Part shown: one piece after another, positions 26,467 through 34,341 of the stretch
How the letters are laid out: the number at the start of each line of letters is the position of its first letter
Numbering within the stretch: the stretch's first letter is position 1
Origin: an uncultured SAR116 cluster alpha proteobacterium
Lineage (GTDB): Bacteria > Pseudomonadota > Alphaproteobacteria > Puniceispirillales > Marisalimonadaceae
Assembly (NCBI GenBank): GCA_902616005.1
Contig: CACMRG010000004.1
Location: 34,047 to 98,046 of the forward strand
Length of the DNA stretch: 64,000 bases
Reading direction: 5' to 3'
Made by a program: the position numbers and the translations under genes
Notes under the pieces: model-generated
Told to the model about the DNA's origin: nothing
The model's input: only the letters and a program-made list of their open reading frames with translations
The model's database searches: none

Positions 26467-27687
26467 TTAAAATTTTGAATAATCAACCTTTTTATTTTTG
26501 TCAATATAAGAGTTTACATCAGATAGTGGATACTTAAGACCAGACGCACAGTTAAACAAAACAACTTTTTCATTACTAGAAACTAGTCCTTGTTTTAAAG
26601 ATTTTTTAAGAGCTGAAAAAGTAGCAGCACCTTCGGGACACATTAAAAGTCCATCTTGCTTAGATATAAAATCTCGGTCATTTAATATTTCTTCATCAGA
26701 CACTGTGATAGAAAATCCATTACTTTCATTTAAAGCTCTAATAATTAGAAAATCTCCAACTGCTATTGGAACTCTAATTCCGGAAGCTACTGTTTTTGGA
26801 TTTTCCCAGAGATCTGCAAATTCTTTATTTTCTTTCCATGCTTTATAAATTGGTGCACATCCATCTGATTGAACAGCAACCATTCTTGGTTTTTTTGAGA
26901 TCCATCCAAGTTCCTCTAATTCATTAAATGCTTTCCACATACCTATTAAACCAGTTCCTCCACCAGTTGGATAAAAAATTACATCAGGTAACTTCCAGTT
27001 AAATTGTTCTGCAAGCTCAAGTCCCATAGTTTTTTTTCCTTCTATTCTGTAGGGCTCTTTTAAAGTTGATACATCAAACCACCCAGTTTCTTCCTTTCCT
27101 TCAAAAACTATTTTCCCACACTCATTAATAAAACCATTAACTAGATAAGTATCAGCTCCAAGCGCATTAATTTCTCTAACATTTATTTCAGGAGTATCCT
27201 CAGGACAAAATACAGTACATTTAATATTTGCTCTTGCGCAATATGCAGCTAATGCTGCGCCAGCATTTCCATTTGTTGGTATGGCCATATGTTTAATGCC
27301 AAGCTGTTTAGCCATAGAAACTGCTAAACAAAGTCCTCTAGCCTTAAAGGAGGCTGTTGGCAAATAACTCTCATCTTTAACAATAAGATCACCGCTGAAA
27401 TCAATCTTCTTTTTTACGTTATTCAGGGTTACCAAAGGAGTTAAAACTTCATTTAGTGATACTCTATTTTCTTTTTCAACAGGTAGTAAAAAACTATATT
27501 TCCATAATCCATTTAAATTTGTTTGACTAATTTCTGGTTTGGTAATTCTCTCTTTAATTTGGTCTAAATGATAATTTACTAAAAGTGGTTTACCTACTTT
27601 AGAAAGGTTATGTATCTCACTTGCATCATATTTTTCTCCAGTTAAAGAGCAAGATAAATGACTAACAAATGTTTGATTTAAATCCAT
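26467..27687 (-). CDS. thrC: Threonine synthase (PLP-dependent)
   Basis: Converts O-phosphohomoserine to threonine. The PLP lysine is in PTASFKARGLCLA near residue 114, followed by PTNGNAGAALAAY and the phosphate loop YPTGGGTGLIGMW near 242. A longer frame starting with TTG at 27756 exists, but the ATG at 27687 is preferred: the protein (406 residues) then starts MDLNQTFVSHLSCSLTGEKYD, close to the normal family beginning, and the longer form would leave only 24 bases for two divergent promoters and would run over a Fur-box-like site. Context (next to an iron gene) does not suggest a threonine operon. Confidence 0.88.
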   Translation of the reverse strand: MDLNQTFVSHLSCSLTGEKYDASEIHNLSKVGKPLLVNYHLDQIKERITKPEISQTNLNGLWKYSFLLPVEKENRVSLNEVLTPLVTLNNVKKKIDFSGDLIVKDESYLPTASFKARGLCLAVSMAKQLGIKHMAIPTNGNAGAALAAYCARANIKCTVFCPEDTPEINVREINALGADTYLVNGFINECGKIVFEGKEETGWFDVSTLKEPYRIEGKKTMGLELAEQFNWKLPDVIFYPTGGGTGLIGMWKAFNELEELGWISKKPRMVAVQSDGCAPIYKAWKENKEFADLWENPKTVASGIRVPIAVGDFLIIRALNESNGFSITVSDEEILNDRDFISKQDGLLMCPEGAATFSALKKSLKQGLVSSNEKVVLFNCASGLKYPLSDVNSYIDKNKKVDYSKF

Positions 27688-27780
27688 TATTTGATCATAA
27701 TTATCTTGATTAAAATTACTACCAATTAATAACTTTTCAATATATACATATAACAAATTCTAAGATATATGAGATGAATA
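27688..27780. promoter_or_regulatory. Divergent control region with Fur/Mur-box-like site (thrC / iron permease)
   Basis: At 27692-27706 the sequence TGATCATAATTATCT matches the 7-1-7 Fur consensus TGATAATnATTATCA at 12 of 14 informative positions. It lies about 75 bases upstream of the Fe(III) permease start and just outside the preferred thrC start. An iron-repressed promoter for the permease is the natural reading. The fur gene itself lies 1.8 kb downstream. Confidence 0.55.
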
Positions 27781-29421
27781 TTGCAAAATAAATACTATCT
27801 AAATGCGAACAATTTATTAATAAATAAATGGTTATTTATTAATATATTATTTTCTATATTTATTTTATGTCCAATAATATTTCTAATAACTAATTCATTT
27901 GCAAATACTTTAGATGTTTGGATTCACCTTAAAAATACTAAGTTATTTTTATACATTTATAACACTATAATACTAGTGTTTGGAGTTGGCATTTTGTCAA
28001 CATTTTTGGGAGTATCATCAGCTTGGTTGACTACACAATATAATTTTTATTTCAAAAAATATATTGAGTGGCTTTTAATTTTACCATTAGCTATCCCAGG
28101 ATATATTGTGGCCTATGCTTATACAGATTTTCTTGAATACAGTGGTGCTTTTCAAACTTTTATAAGATCATTATTTGGATTTTCTAATCCAAGTGAATAT
28201 TATTTTCCATCTATTAGATCTCTAGGAGGAGCAATTTTTATATTATCTTTTTCTTTATATCCTTATGTTTATCTCCTGGTAAAATTTGCATTTAATACTA
28301 CTCCAAAAAATCTAATAGAAACTTCTTTATTAAATCAGAAAAATCCTTTTTATAATGTCATTTTACCTTTATCAAGGCCTGCAATTATTGCTGGATCAGC
28401 ATTAGTCATAATGGAAACCATATCAGACTTTGGTACTGTCGATTACTTTGCTGTAGAAACACTGACATTAGCAATGTTTAATCTCTGGTTAGGTATGAAC
28501 AATTTAGAAGCCGCCTCACAAATTTCATTAATAATTTTTTCATTTGTAATAATTATTCTTTCTATTGAGTTAATAAATAGAAGAAATAAAAGATTTGATA
28601 GTAATGTTATTAGTAATGAATATGAATTTTCTAAAAAAATATCTCGTTCTCAAAAACTTTTAATTTTATTTCTTTGTTTAATTCCCATTATTATTGGTTT
28701 CATTATACCTGTTTTAATTTTGTTAAATTTAACTCTCTCCAATTTTGATTTTGATGAATTATTATACTCTCTTATAATAACAAAAAACTCTTTTCTAATT
28801 GGTTTTTTAGGTGGAGCAAGTATTGTCATATCTTCATTATATTTTTGTTTATACAAATTGTATGACAACTCCAGAGTATCTAATTTTCTACTACCCATTC
28901 TAGGTTCTGGATATGCTTTTCCAGGGGTTGTTATAGCTCTTGGAACTCTTTTCTTTTTAGGAAATTTACAGTTTCAAATTAATAGTTTTCTTGATTTTTT
29001 TGAATTTAATTTAAATTTTTCATTTATTGGTGGTTTTTTTGGTTTAATTTTAGCTCTTACTGTAAGATTTAATTCTATTGGTCTTGGTTCTATAAATACC
29101 GGTTTGTCTAGAATTCCTAAAAATTTAATTGAAGCTAATCTTACGCTTGGCCAATCATTTATTCATGGAACAAAGAAAATTTTATTACCTTTACTTAAAT
29201 CATCTATTTTAATCGGCTTTATACTTACATTTATTGACATTATCAAAGAATTACCAATTACCTTATTGCTAAGGCCTTTTAACTTCGAAACCCTTACAAC
29301 TCATATTTATCAATATGCTAGTGATGAAATGCTTGAAAAAGCTGCTTTACCATCCCTAATAATTATAATTGCTAGTTTATTACCCGTTTTTATAATTTAT
29401 AAAACTTTTATTAAAAAATAA
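27781..29421 (+). CDS. Fe(III) ABC transporter permease, fused two-domain (FbpB/AfuB type)
   Basis: Iron-importer membrane protein, 546 residues, with about twelve helices in two homologous halves. Each half has a coupling loop: ETSLLNQKNPFYNVILPL near residue 180 and EANLTLGQSFIHGTKKILL near 445. The DFGTVDYFAVETLTL segment near 215 is characteristic of ferric-ion permeases. It starts with TTG. The cognate binding protein is probably the one at 30787-31800, about 1.4 kb away on the other strand; no ATPase (FbpC) is present nearby. A Fur-box-like site lies upstream. Confidence 0.92.
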   Translation: MQNKYYLNANNLLINKWLFINILFSIFILCPIIFLITNSFANTLDVWIHLKNTKLFLYIYNTIILVFGVGILSTFLGVSSAWLTTQYNFYFKKYIEWLLILPLAIPGYIVAYAYTDFLEYSGAFQTFIRSLFGFSNPSEYYFPSIRSLGGAIFILSFSLYPYVYLLVKFAFNTTPKNLIETSLLNQKNPFYNVILPLSRPAIIAGSALVIMETISDFGTVDYFAVETLTLAMFNLWLGMNNLEAASQISLIIFSFVIIILSIELINRRNKRFDSNVISNEYEFSKKISRSQKLLILFLCLIPIIIGFIIPVLILLNLTLSNFDFDELLYSLIITKNSFLIGFLGGASIVISSLYFCLYKLYDNSRVSNFLLPILGSGYAFPGVVIALGTLFFLGNLQFQINSFLDFFEFNLNFSFIGGFFGLILALTVRFNSIGLGSINTGLSRIPKNLIEANLTLGQSFIHGTKKILLPLLKSSILIGFILTFIDIIKELPITLLLRPFNFETLTTHIYQYASDEMLEKAALPSLIIIIASLLPVFIIYKTFIKK

Positions 29422-29472
29422 TTTGTCATTATAATTTATTTAATGTTGATTAATTCTATTGTATAAAAAAAC

Positions 29473-29877
29473 ATGGCTGAATTGTACGATAAATGCTTAA
29501 AAGTTGGACTAAGAATGACTTTACCTAGAAAAGTTATTCTTGAAGTCATTGAAGCTTCAGAAGATCATCCAGATGTAGAAGAACTTTACAGAAGAGCTGT
29601 TGAAAAAGACAGATCCATCTCAATTGCCACTGTTTACAGAACAATTAAATTGTTTGAAGAAGCTGGTATAATTGAAAAACTTGATATAGGCGATGGAAGA
29701 GCGCGATATGAGGAAGCTGGTGAACATCATGAACATCTCATTGATGTTGAAACTGGTGAGATTATAGAATTTCAAAATGAAGAATTAGAAGAAATGAAGC
29801 GTCAAGTTGCATTAAATATGGGTTATGAATTAGTTGATCATAGACTTGAATTGTTTGGAAAAAAAATAAAAAAATAA
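29473..29877 (+). CDS. fur: Fur-family transcriptional regulator (Fur/Mur)
   Basis: Metal-responsive repressor, 134 residues. The winged-helix domain contains the recognition region SISIATVYRTIKLFEEAG near residues 50-68. The metal-sensing part has EHHEHLIDVETGEIIEF near 90 and YELVDHRLELFG near 117. The structural-zinc CxxC pairs of gamma-proteobacterial Fur are missing (Cys8 is the only cysteine), as in the alphaproteobacterial Fur/Mur clade, where the protein may respond to manganese as well as iron. Irr is excluded by the lack of an HxH haem-regulatory motif in the usual place. It sits between the iron permease and binding-protein genes, both of which have box-like sites. Confidence 0.92.
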   Translation: MAELYDKCLKVGLRMTLPRKVILEVIEASEDHPDVEELYRRAVEKDRSISIATVYRTIKLFEEAGIIEKLDIGDGRARYEEAGEHHEHLIDVETGEIIEFQNEELEEMKRQVALNMGYELVDHRLELFGKKIKK

Positions 29878-29888
29878 AACAGTTTTTA

Positions 29889-29999
29889 TCAATTTAAAAA
29901 ATAGGTTAAAAGAGATCCACCAATTATTAGCCAGATTATTCCTTTAATTAAAAAAAATAAAAATGCTCCTATACCTATGTATTTAAGATTTCCTTTAAT
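29889..29999 (-). CDS. Putative 36-residue single-helix membrane protein
   Basis: Immediately downstream of the SDR stop codon, the frame beginning at an ATT (29999) encodes a 36-residue peptide: a basic start (IKGNLKYIG), a hydrophobic stretch with IKGIIWLIIGG, and a terminal helix end (LLTYFLN) before TGA. The hydrophobic run, basic flank and glycine pattern look like a real small membrane protein and not chance translation. The lack of ATG, GTG or TTG is a weakness; starting would depend on coupling to the SDR stop one base upstream. No known family recognised. Confidence 0.4.
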   Translation of the reverse strand: MKGNLKYIGIGAFLFFLIKGIIWLIIGGSLLTYFLN

Positions 30000-30000
30000 A

Positions 30001-30732
30001 TTAAACAGTCTGTCCACCATTTATTTGGATTTCTGTTCCGTTAACGTATGAAAAAGATTCTGAACACATTGAGAATATTACAGAAGCTACTTCTTCGGGC
30101 TTTCCAAATCTACCCATTGGAATTTGTTTAATCAAATGTTGAGAATTTTTTGCAATCATACTAGTTTCAATTTCCCCAGGAGCAATAGCATTTACTCTAA
30201 TATTATATTGGCTTAAATCAGATGCCATTTCTCTAGTCAATGATTTAAGTGCTGCTTTTGAGGTGGCGTAGGCTGGACCTGCAAATTCATGCACCATATC
30301 ACTTGCAATCGACGTAATATTTATAATTACTCCATTTGCTGATTGAAGATTAGGAATTAAACTCTTAGATAAAATTATAGGTGAAAAGAAATTTACATTA
30401 AATACTTTTTGCCACAAATTTACATCAGTTTCGTCAAAATTAAGTCTATTGTTTTTTTCATTTTTAGGGGAAATAGCCGCATTATTTATTAATGCTTTAA
30501 CAGGTTTGCCTTTTAGTAAGGCTTGTAAATCCTTAACTTTTTTTCGTAAATCATCTAAATCTTCTAAATCTATTTGAAAATGATCTGTTTTATTTTTTTC
30601 CCATGGACATTGAGGGGCAACTTCAGTTCTTGAGCAGGTGATAACCCTCCATCCTTCTTCCCAAAACTTTTTTGAGGTAGCATGACCTATACCTCTGCTA
30701 CCACCTGTCAGAATAATTATATTTTCGTTCAT
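30001..30732 (-). CDS. SDR family oxidoreductase
   Basis: Short-chain dehydrogenase, 243 residues. NAD(P)-binding GGSRGIGHATSKKF lies at residues 10-23, the NNAAIS motif near 86, the catalytic Ser in NITSIASD near 138, and YATSKAALK (catalytic Tyr and Lys) near 155. The C-terminal YVNGTEIQINGGQTV is typical of FabG-like enzymes. Substrate unknown. It follows the Fe(III)-binding-protein gene on the same strand with a hairpin between, so it may be read through from an iron-controlled promoter. Confidence 0.9.
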   Translation of the reverse strand: MNENIIILTGGSRGIGHATSKKFWEEGWRVITCSRTEVAPQCPWEKNKTDHFQIDLEDLDDLRKKVKDLQALLKGKPVKALINNAAISPKNEKNNRLNFDETDVNLWQKVFNVNFFSPIILSKSLIPNLQSANGVIINITSIASDMVHEFAGPAYATSKAALKSLTREMASDLSQYNIRVNAIAPGEIETSMIAKNSQHLIKQIPMGRFGKPEEVASVIFSMCSESFSYVNGTEIQINGGQTV

Positions 30733-30749
30733 ATAAATATACTATAAAT

Positions 30750-30773
30750 GGTTATCATAATGATATGATAACC
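30750..30773 (-). other. Intercistronic stem-loop after the Fe(III)-binding-protein gene
   Basis: GGTTATCAT (30750-30758) and ATGATAACC (30765-30773) form a perfect 9-bp stem with a six-base loop, 13 bases after the leftward stop of the binding protein. A run of nine T lies on the plus-strand side (30774-30782), which would make an intrinsic terminator for rightward transcription, but no rightward gene ends here. For the leftward transcript it is best read as a 3'-end protector or partial terminator. Confidence 0.65.
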
Positions 30774-30786
30774 TTTTTTTTTAAAA

Positions 30787-31800
30787 TTACCAACCTACTT
30801 TATCTATAATTTCTTGTGCTTTTGGTGCATTTTTAGAGATAGTAGTAATATTAATTTCATCTGATTTGAAAGAGCCCCATATTGTAATTTTTCCTGATGG
30901 TTTAATATTTTTATTAACAGGATATTCATAGTTTATTTCAGAATATATTTTTTGTGCCTTTTCACTTGTTAACCATTCTAAAAACTTTAAACTTTCTTTT
31001 GAATTTTTAGAATGCTTTGATATTGCACCTGCTGAAACATTAATATGCTGCCCCCTATCATTCTGATTAAAAAATATGATATCAGTTGCATCTGCCCATT
31101 TTTGTTGTTCAGGGTTTTTTGTATTAAATTTCATCAATCCAAAATAGTATGTATTCATTAAAACAATATCACATTCTCCAGAAAAAATTGCTTTTGCCTG
31201 AGCTCTATCGTTACCTTGTGGCTTTCTAGCAAAATTATTTACTAAACCCTTAGCCCATGTTAAAGCTTTTTCATATCCATTGTGACTTATGATAGAGGAT
31301 AGCAAAGCTCTATTATATGGATGACTCCCTTTTCTTGTGCATATTTTATTTTTAAATTGAGGATTAGCTAAATCTTCAATTCTTTTAATTTCATCTTTAT
31401 TAACTCTGCTTTTTGATACACCTATTATCCTAGCTCTAGTTGATAAAGCTACCCATTTATTATCACTATCAACCAAATGGTCTGGAACATTATTATTTAT
31501 CACTTTTGAATTGATAGATTTTAACAGATCATAATCTTTTAATTCTGTTATTCTTGATATATCTACTGTTAATATTATATCTGCTTTTGTATTTTTTCCC
31601 TCAGAAAGTAATCTTTGAGCCATCCCTTTTTTTAAATGTAGAACATTAAATTTGATATTAGTTTTTTTGGAATATTCATCGAGAAATGGTTTTAATAAAA
31701 ATGGTTTTCTATATGAATAAATATTAAGTTCATTTGCAATGGCAAAAGATGAACCTAACAACATAAAAAGTGAATTGATTATTATAAATAATTTAAACAT
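30787..31800 (-). CDS. Fe(III) ABC transporter substrate-binding protein
   Basis: Periplasmic ferric-ion binding protein of the FutA/AfuA/FbpA type, 337 residues from the ATG at 31800. Signal peptide MFKLFIIINSLFMLLGSSFAIA precedes ELNIYSYRKPFLLKPFLDEY. Paired tyrosines expected to bind iron appear in NTYYFGLMKFN near residue 215. The frame also remains open to an ATG at 31863, but those 21 extra residues (alternating Ile, Met, Thr) are a translation of the Fur-box repeats and are rejected. Partner permease is likely the gene at 27781. Confidence 0.92.
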   Translation of the reverse strand: MFKLFIIINSLFMLLGSSFAIANELNIYSYRKPFLLKPFLDEYSKKTNIKFNVLHLKKGMAQRLLSEGKNTKADIILTVDISRITELKDYDLLKSINSKVINNNVPDHLVDSDNKWVALSTRARIIGVSKSRVNKDEIKRIEDLANPQFKNKICTRKGSHPYNRALLSSIISHNGYEKALTWAKGLVNNFARKPQGNDRAQAKAIFSGECDIVLMNTYYFGLMKFNTKNPEQQKWADATDIIFFNQNDRGQHINVSAGAISKHSKNSKESLKFLEWLTSEKAQKIYSEINYEYPVNKNIKPSGKITIWGSFKSDEINITTISKNAPKAQEIIDKVGW

Positions 31801-31812
31801 AAAGTTATCTTT

Positions 31813-31865
31813 GATAATAGTTATCGTTATGAGAATCATTATCATTATCATTATTAATATCATTT
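31813..31865 (-). promoter_or_regulatory. Fur/Mur operator array upstream of the Fe(III)-binding-protein gene
   Basis: Dense GATAAT/ATTATC repeats. The best 7-1-7 match is TGAGAATCATTATCA at 31830-31844, one mismatch to TGATAATnATTATCA, flanked by further half sites (GATAATAGTTATCGTTAT and ATTATCATTATT). The array lies 13 bases or more upstream of the preferred ATG at 31800 and between the mbfA stop and that start, so it should repress the iron-binding gene in iron-replete cells. Confidence 0.75.
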
Positions 31866-31876
31866 TGTCAAATAAA

Positions 31877-32854
31877 TTAAAAAGCGCCTATCAAAATTCC
31901 TGTAGAAAGCACTAATCCTCCTCCAAAAACAACTTGAAAAATTGCTTTAGAAAAGCTTATTTTCATATACTTGTTTTGTATCCACGCTATTAACCACAGT
32001 TCAAAAAATACTATAAAAATTGCCATAACTGTCGCAGTGTAAAAATCATTTATCAAATATGGTAAAGCATGACCTAACCCACCTAAAGTTGTCATTATTC
32101 CTGAGGCAAGCCCCCTTTTTAAAGGTGAACCCCTACCTGATATAACTCCATCATCATGAACAGCTTCAGTGAAGCCCATAGATATGCCAGCTCCTACTGA
32201 AGCTGCAAGACCAACAAGCAGTGTTGTATGAGAATTCATGGTTGCAAAAGCAGTTGCAAATATCGGAGCTAAAGTTGAAACTGAACCATCCATTAAACCG
32301 GCAAGACCAGGCTGAACCCATGTTAATATAAATTGTTTTTTATCTTTTTCTAATTCATTGATGGCAGATTTATTAGAGTCTAACTTTCTTGCTCTCTCTA
32401 TAGCTTTACCTTCATGCTTAGATTCAATAACTGCCAAATCACCAAGCAATTTCCTTATACTTGGATCTGACGTTCTTTGAGCAGCGTCAAAATAAAATTT
32501 CGAAGCATCATTTTCCATTTTTCTAATTTCATCTCTAGCAGTATCTAGTTTTAAATTTTCAATTAACCAAATTGGTTTTCTTTTATAAAATCCAGATACG
32601 TGCTCTCTTTTTACTATTGGAATACTACTTCCAAATTTTTTTTTATATAAATCAATTAATAGTTTTCGATGCTCGTTTTCTTCCTTTCCCATTTCATCAA
32701 ATAACTTAGCTGTTTCAGGAAATTCTTTTTTAAAAGTATTAGCAAAATAAAAATAAATCTTAGAATCCTCTTCTTCAGCATAAATTGCTAAAGCAAGCAC
32801 ATGTTTGTCAGACAATTTGGAAAAATGTGTTTTATTAAATTTAAATTTGAACAT
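31877..32854 (-). CDS. mbfA: Membrane-bound ferritin MbfA (ferritin-like domain plus VIT1-like iron exporter)
   Basis: Iron-export and stress protein, 325 residues. An N-terminal ferritin/rubrerythrin-like four-helix domain carries the di-iron ligands (IYAEEEDSKIYF, MGKEENEHRKLL near residue 58, RDEIRKMENDASKFYF near 112, AVIESKHEGKAIERA near 145). A C-terminal VIT1/CCC1-like membrane domain begins near residue 175 (GLAGLMDGSVSTLAPIFATA) with about five helices. MbfA is typical of alphaproteobacteria, usually under Irr. Here it stands just upstream of an iron-uptake gene on the same strand. Confidence 0.93.
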   Translation of the reverse strand: MFKFKFNKTHFSKLSDKHVLALAIYAEEEDSKIYFYFANTFKKEFPETAKLFDEMGKEENEHRKLLIDLYKKKFGSSIPIVKREHVSGFYKRKPIWLIENLKLDTARDEIRKMENDASKFYFDAAQRTSDPSIRKLLGDLAVIESKHEGKAIERARKLDSNKSAINELEKDKKQFILTWVQPGLAGLMDGSVSTLAPIFATAFATMNSHTTLLVGLAASVGAGISMGFTEAVHDDGVISGRGSPLKRGLASGIMTTLGGLGHALPYLINDFYTATVMAIFIVFFELWLIAWIQNKYMKISFSKAIFQVVFGGGLVLSTGILIGAF

Positions 32855-32930
32855 AATAAGAAATCAAATAACTCGATATCATTGTTATATCATATAATAT
32901 AAAATTTAATTTATAAAATAGGTTAAAATA
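32855..32930. promoter_or_regulatory. Divergent promoter region between mbfA and the dehydrogenase gene
   Basis: 76 AT-rich bases. On the mbfA strand there is a repeated GATAT motif (TGATATAACAATGATATCG, around 32876-32895), which could be a weak Fur- or Irr-type site. A TATAAT occurs at 32896-32901 on the plus strand. None of these is decisive. Confidence 0.3.
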
Positions 32931-34025
32931 ATGAGCATAACTTTAAATATTGCAACATTTCAAGGTGATGGTATAGGACCTGATGTTATTAATTCTGCAA
33001 TAGAAATAATTGAAAAGGCATCTAATGCAGTTAGTGGCTTAAATTATGAATGGAATTATATCGAAGCTGGAGCTAGCTATTATCAAAAGACTGGAATGGA
33101 TGTAGAGCCTGATGGAGAAAAAAAAGCATCTGAAGCAGATGCAATTTTTTTAGGTGCAATTGGATTACCAACTGTAAGAAAAAAAGATGGAACAGAAATA
33201 GCACCACATTTAAGATTTAGAGAAAAATTTAATCTCTATGCAGGAGTTAGACCTGTAAAAGCATATAAGAATACACCTCAACGATTAAGCAACAAAAATG
33301 CTGAAAAAATTGACTTTGTAGTATTAAGAGAATGTACTGAAGGTTTATTTTATACTGCTGCTGTTCATAATAGAAATAAAATTGCAAATAAAGATGAAGT
33401 CGAAGACATTATGAGAATAACAAGAAATACAACAACGAGACTACATAATTTTGCATTTAAGCTAGCTGAAAAAAGAAAACAAAAAGGAAAACTAGGAAAA
33501 GTAACATGCGTTGATAAGGCTAACGTCTTTAAATCTCAAGCATTATTTAGAAAAATATTTAATGAAATTAAAGATGATTTTCCAAACATAGAGGCTGACA
33601 CTTGTTATGTAGATGCAATGGCTCTTAATCTGATCCGACAACCATGGGAATATGATGTTATGGTAATGGAAAATATATTTGGCGATATACTTTCAGACTT
33701 GGGTGGAGGCTTAGTTGGTGGTATGGGCATGGCATCTTGCGGAGAAATTGGGGATAATCACGGTCTATTTCAACCGGCCCATGGAAGTGCACCAGATATT
33801 ATGGGTAAAAATAAAGCAAATCCACTTGCAACAATTTTAAGTGGATCAATGATGTTAGAATATCTTGCTGATAAAAAAAATTGCCCACAAGCAAATGAAG
33901 CTGCATTAATAATAGAAAATGCTATTGAAGAAGGATTTAATAAAAATTTGTTAAGACCATTCGAATTTGGAGGGGATATGTCCACTACTGAAATAACATT
34001 TCAAATTTTAGATTTAATTAAATAA
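32931..34025 (+). CDS. Isocitrate/isopropylmalate dehydrogenase family protein (sugar-acid beta-decarboxylating type)
   Basis: NAD(P)-dependent beta-hydroxyacid oxidative decarboxylase, 364 residues. Family motifs: FQGDGIGPDVI at the N-terminus, LRECTEGLFYTA with the catalytic Tyr near residue 140, VDKANVF with the catalytic Lys near 190, and the signature MENIFGDILSDLGGGLVGG near 245. It does not sit in a leucine operon; instead a small monooxygenase-like gene and a DUF1537 sugar-acid kinase follow at once, suggesting a substrate such as a tartrate, threonate or erythronate derivative (inference). Confidence 0.85.
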   Translation: MSITLNIATFQGDGIGPDVINSAIEIIEKASNAVSGLNYEWNYIEAGASYYQKTGMDVEPDGEKKASEADAIFLGAIGLPTVRKKDGTEIAPHLRFREKFNLYAGVRPVKAYKNTPQRLSNKNAEKIDFVVLRECTEGLFYTAAVHNRNKIANKDEVEDIMRITRNTTTRLHNFAFKLAEKRKQKGKLGKVTCVDKANVFKSQALFRKIFNEIKDDFPNIEADTCYVDAMALNLIRQPWEYDVMVMENIFGDILSDLGGGLVGGMGMASCGEIGDNHGLFQPAHGSAPDIMGKNKANPLATILSGSMMLEYLADKKNCPQANEAALIIENAIEEGFNKNLLRPFEFGGDMSTTEITFQILDLIK

Positions 34026-34043
34026 AAGAAAGGTTTGATTAAT

Positions 34044-34331
34044 ATGTTTGTTATAACTGTAGACTTTGAAATTAAAAGTGAATTTGTAAATGAATTCAGA
34101 AATAGAGTTTTGCAACAAGCAAAAGATTCATTAAACAATGAAGAAAAGTGCTTTACATTCGATATAAGTTTTGATGAAAAAAATACAAACAAAGTCTTTC
34201 TTTATGAAATTTATCAAGATAAAGATGCTTTTGATTTTCACCTTAAAAGTGATCACTATTTAAGCTTTGATAAAGATGTAAAAAATTGGGTGACAAAGAA
34301 AACAGTTAATCAATTAATTAAACAAAACTAG
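34044..34331 (+). CDS. Putative quinol monooxygenase (antibiotic biosynthesis monooxygenase, ABM domain)
   Basis: Small dimeric alpha/beta-barrel protein, 95 residues. The VITVDFEIKSEFVNEFRNRVL opening and FLYEIYQDKDAFDFHLKSDHY in the second half are the usual ABM pattern (YgiN/LsrG-like). The ATG at 34044 is chosen because AAAGAAAGG lies ten bases upstream, while the in-frame TTG at 34035 would sit on that site. It lies between the dehydrogenase and the DUF1537 kinase with gaps of 18 and 10 bases, so it probably serves the same pathway, perhaps as an isomerase or hydratase-like helper. Enzymatic role unproven. Confidence 0.8.
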   Translation: MFVITVDFEIKSEFVNEFRNRVLQQAKDSLNNEEKCFTFDISFDEKNTNKVFLYEIYQDKDAFDFHLKSDHYLSFDKDVKNWVTKKTVNQLIKQN

Positions 34332-34341
34332 TGAGGTTAAG

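Noticed and set aside
27688..27756. Upstream extension of threonine synthase from a TTG
   Set aside because: It would cross a Fur-box-like site, leave 24 bases for two divergent promoters and add residues that homologues do not normally have.
30750..30782. Classical intrinsic terminator (9-bp stem plus nine T) on the plus strand
   Set aside because: No rightward gene ends here: the gene on its left is read leftward. It is kept only as an intercistronic hairpin for the leftward transcript.
31801..31863. 21-residue N-terminal extension of the Fe(III)-binding protein rich in Ile and Met, resembling a membrane helix
   Set aside because: It is a translation of the repeated Fur-box DNA; a normal signal peptide starts at the next ATG, 31800.
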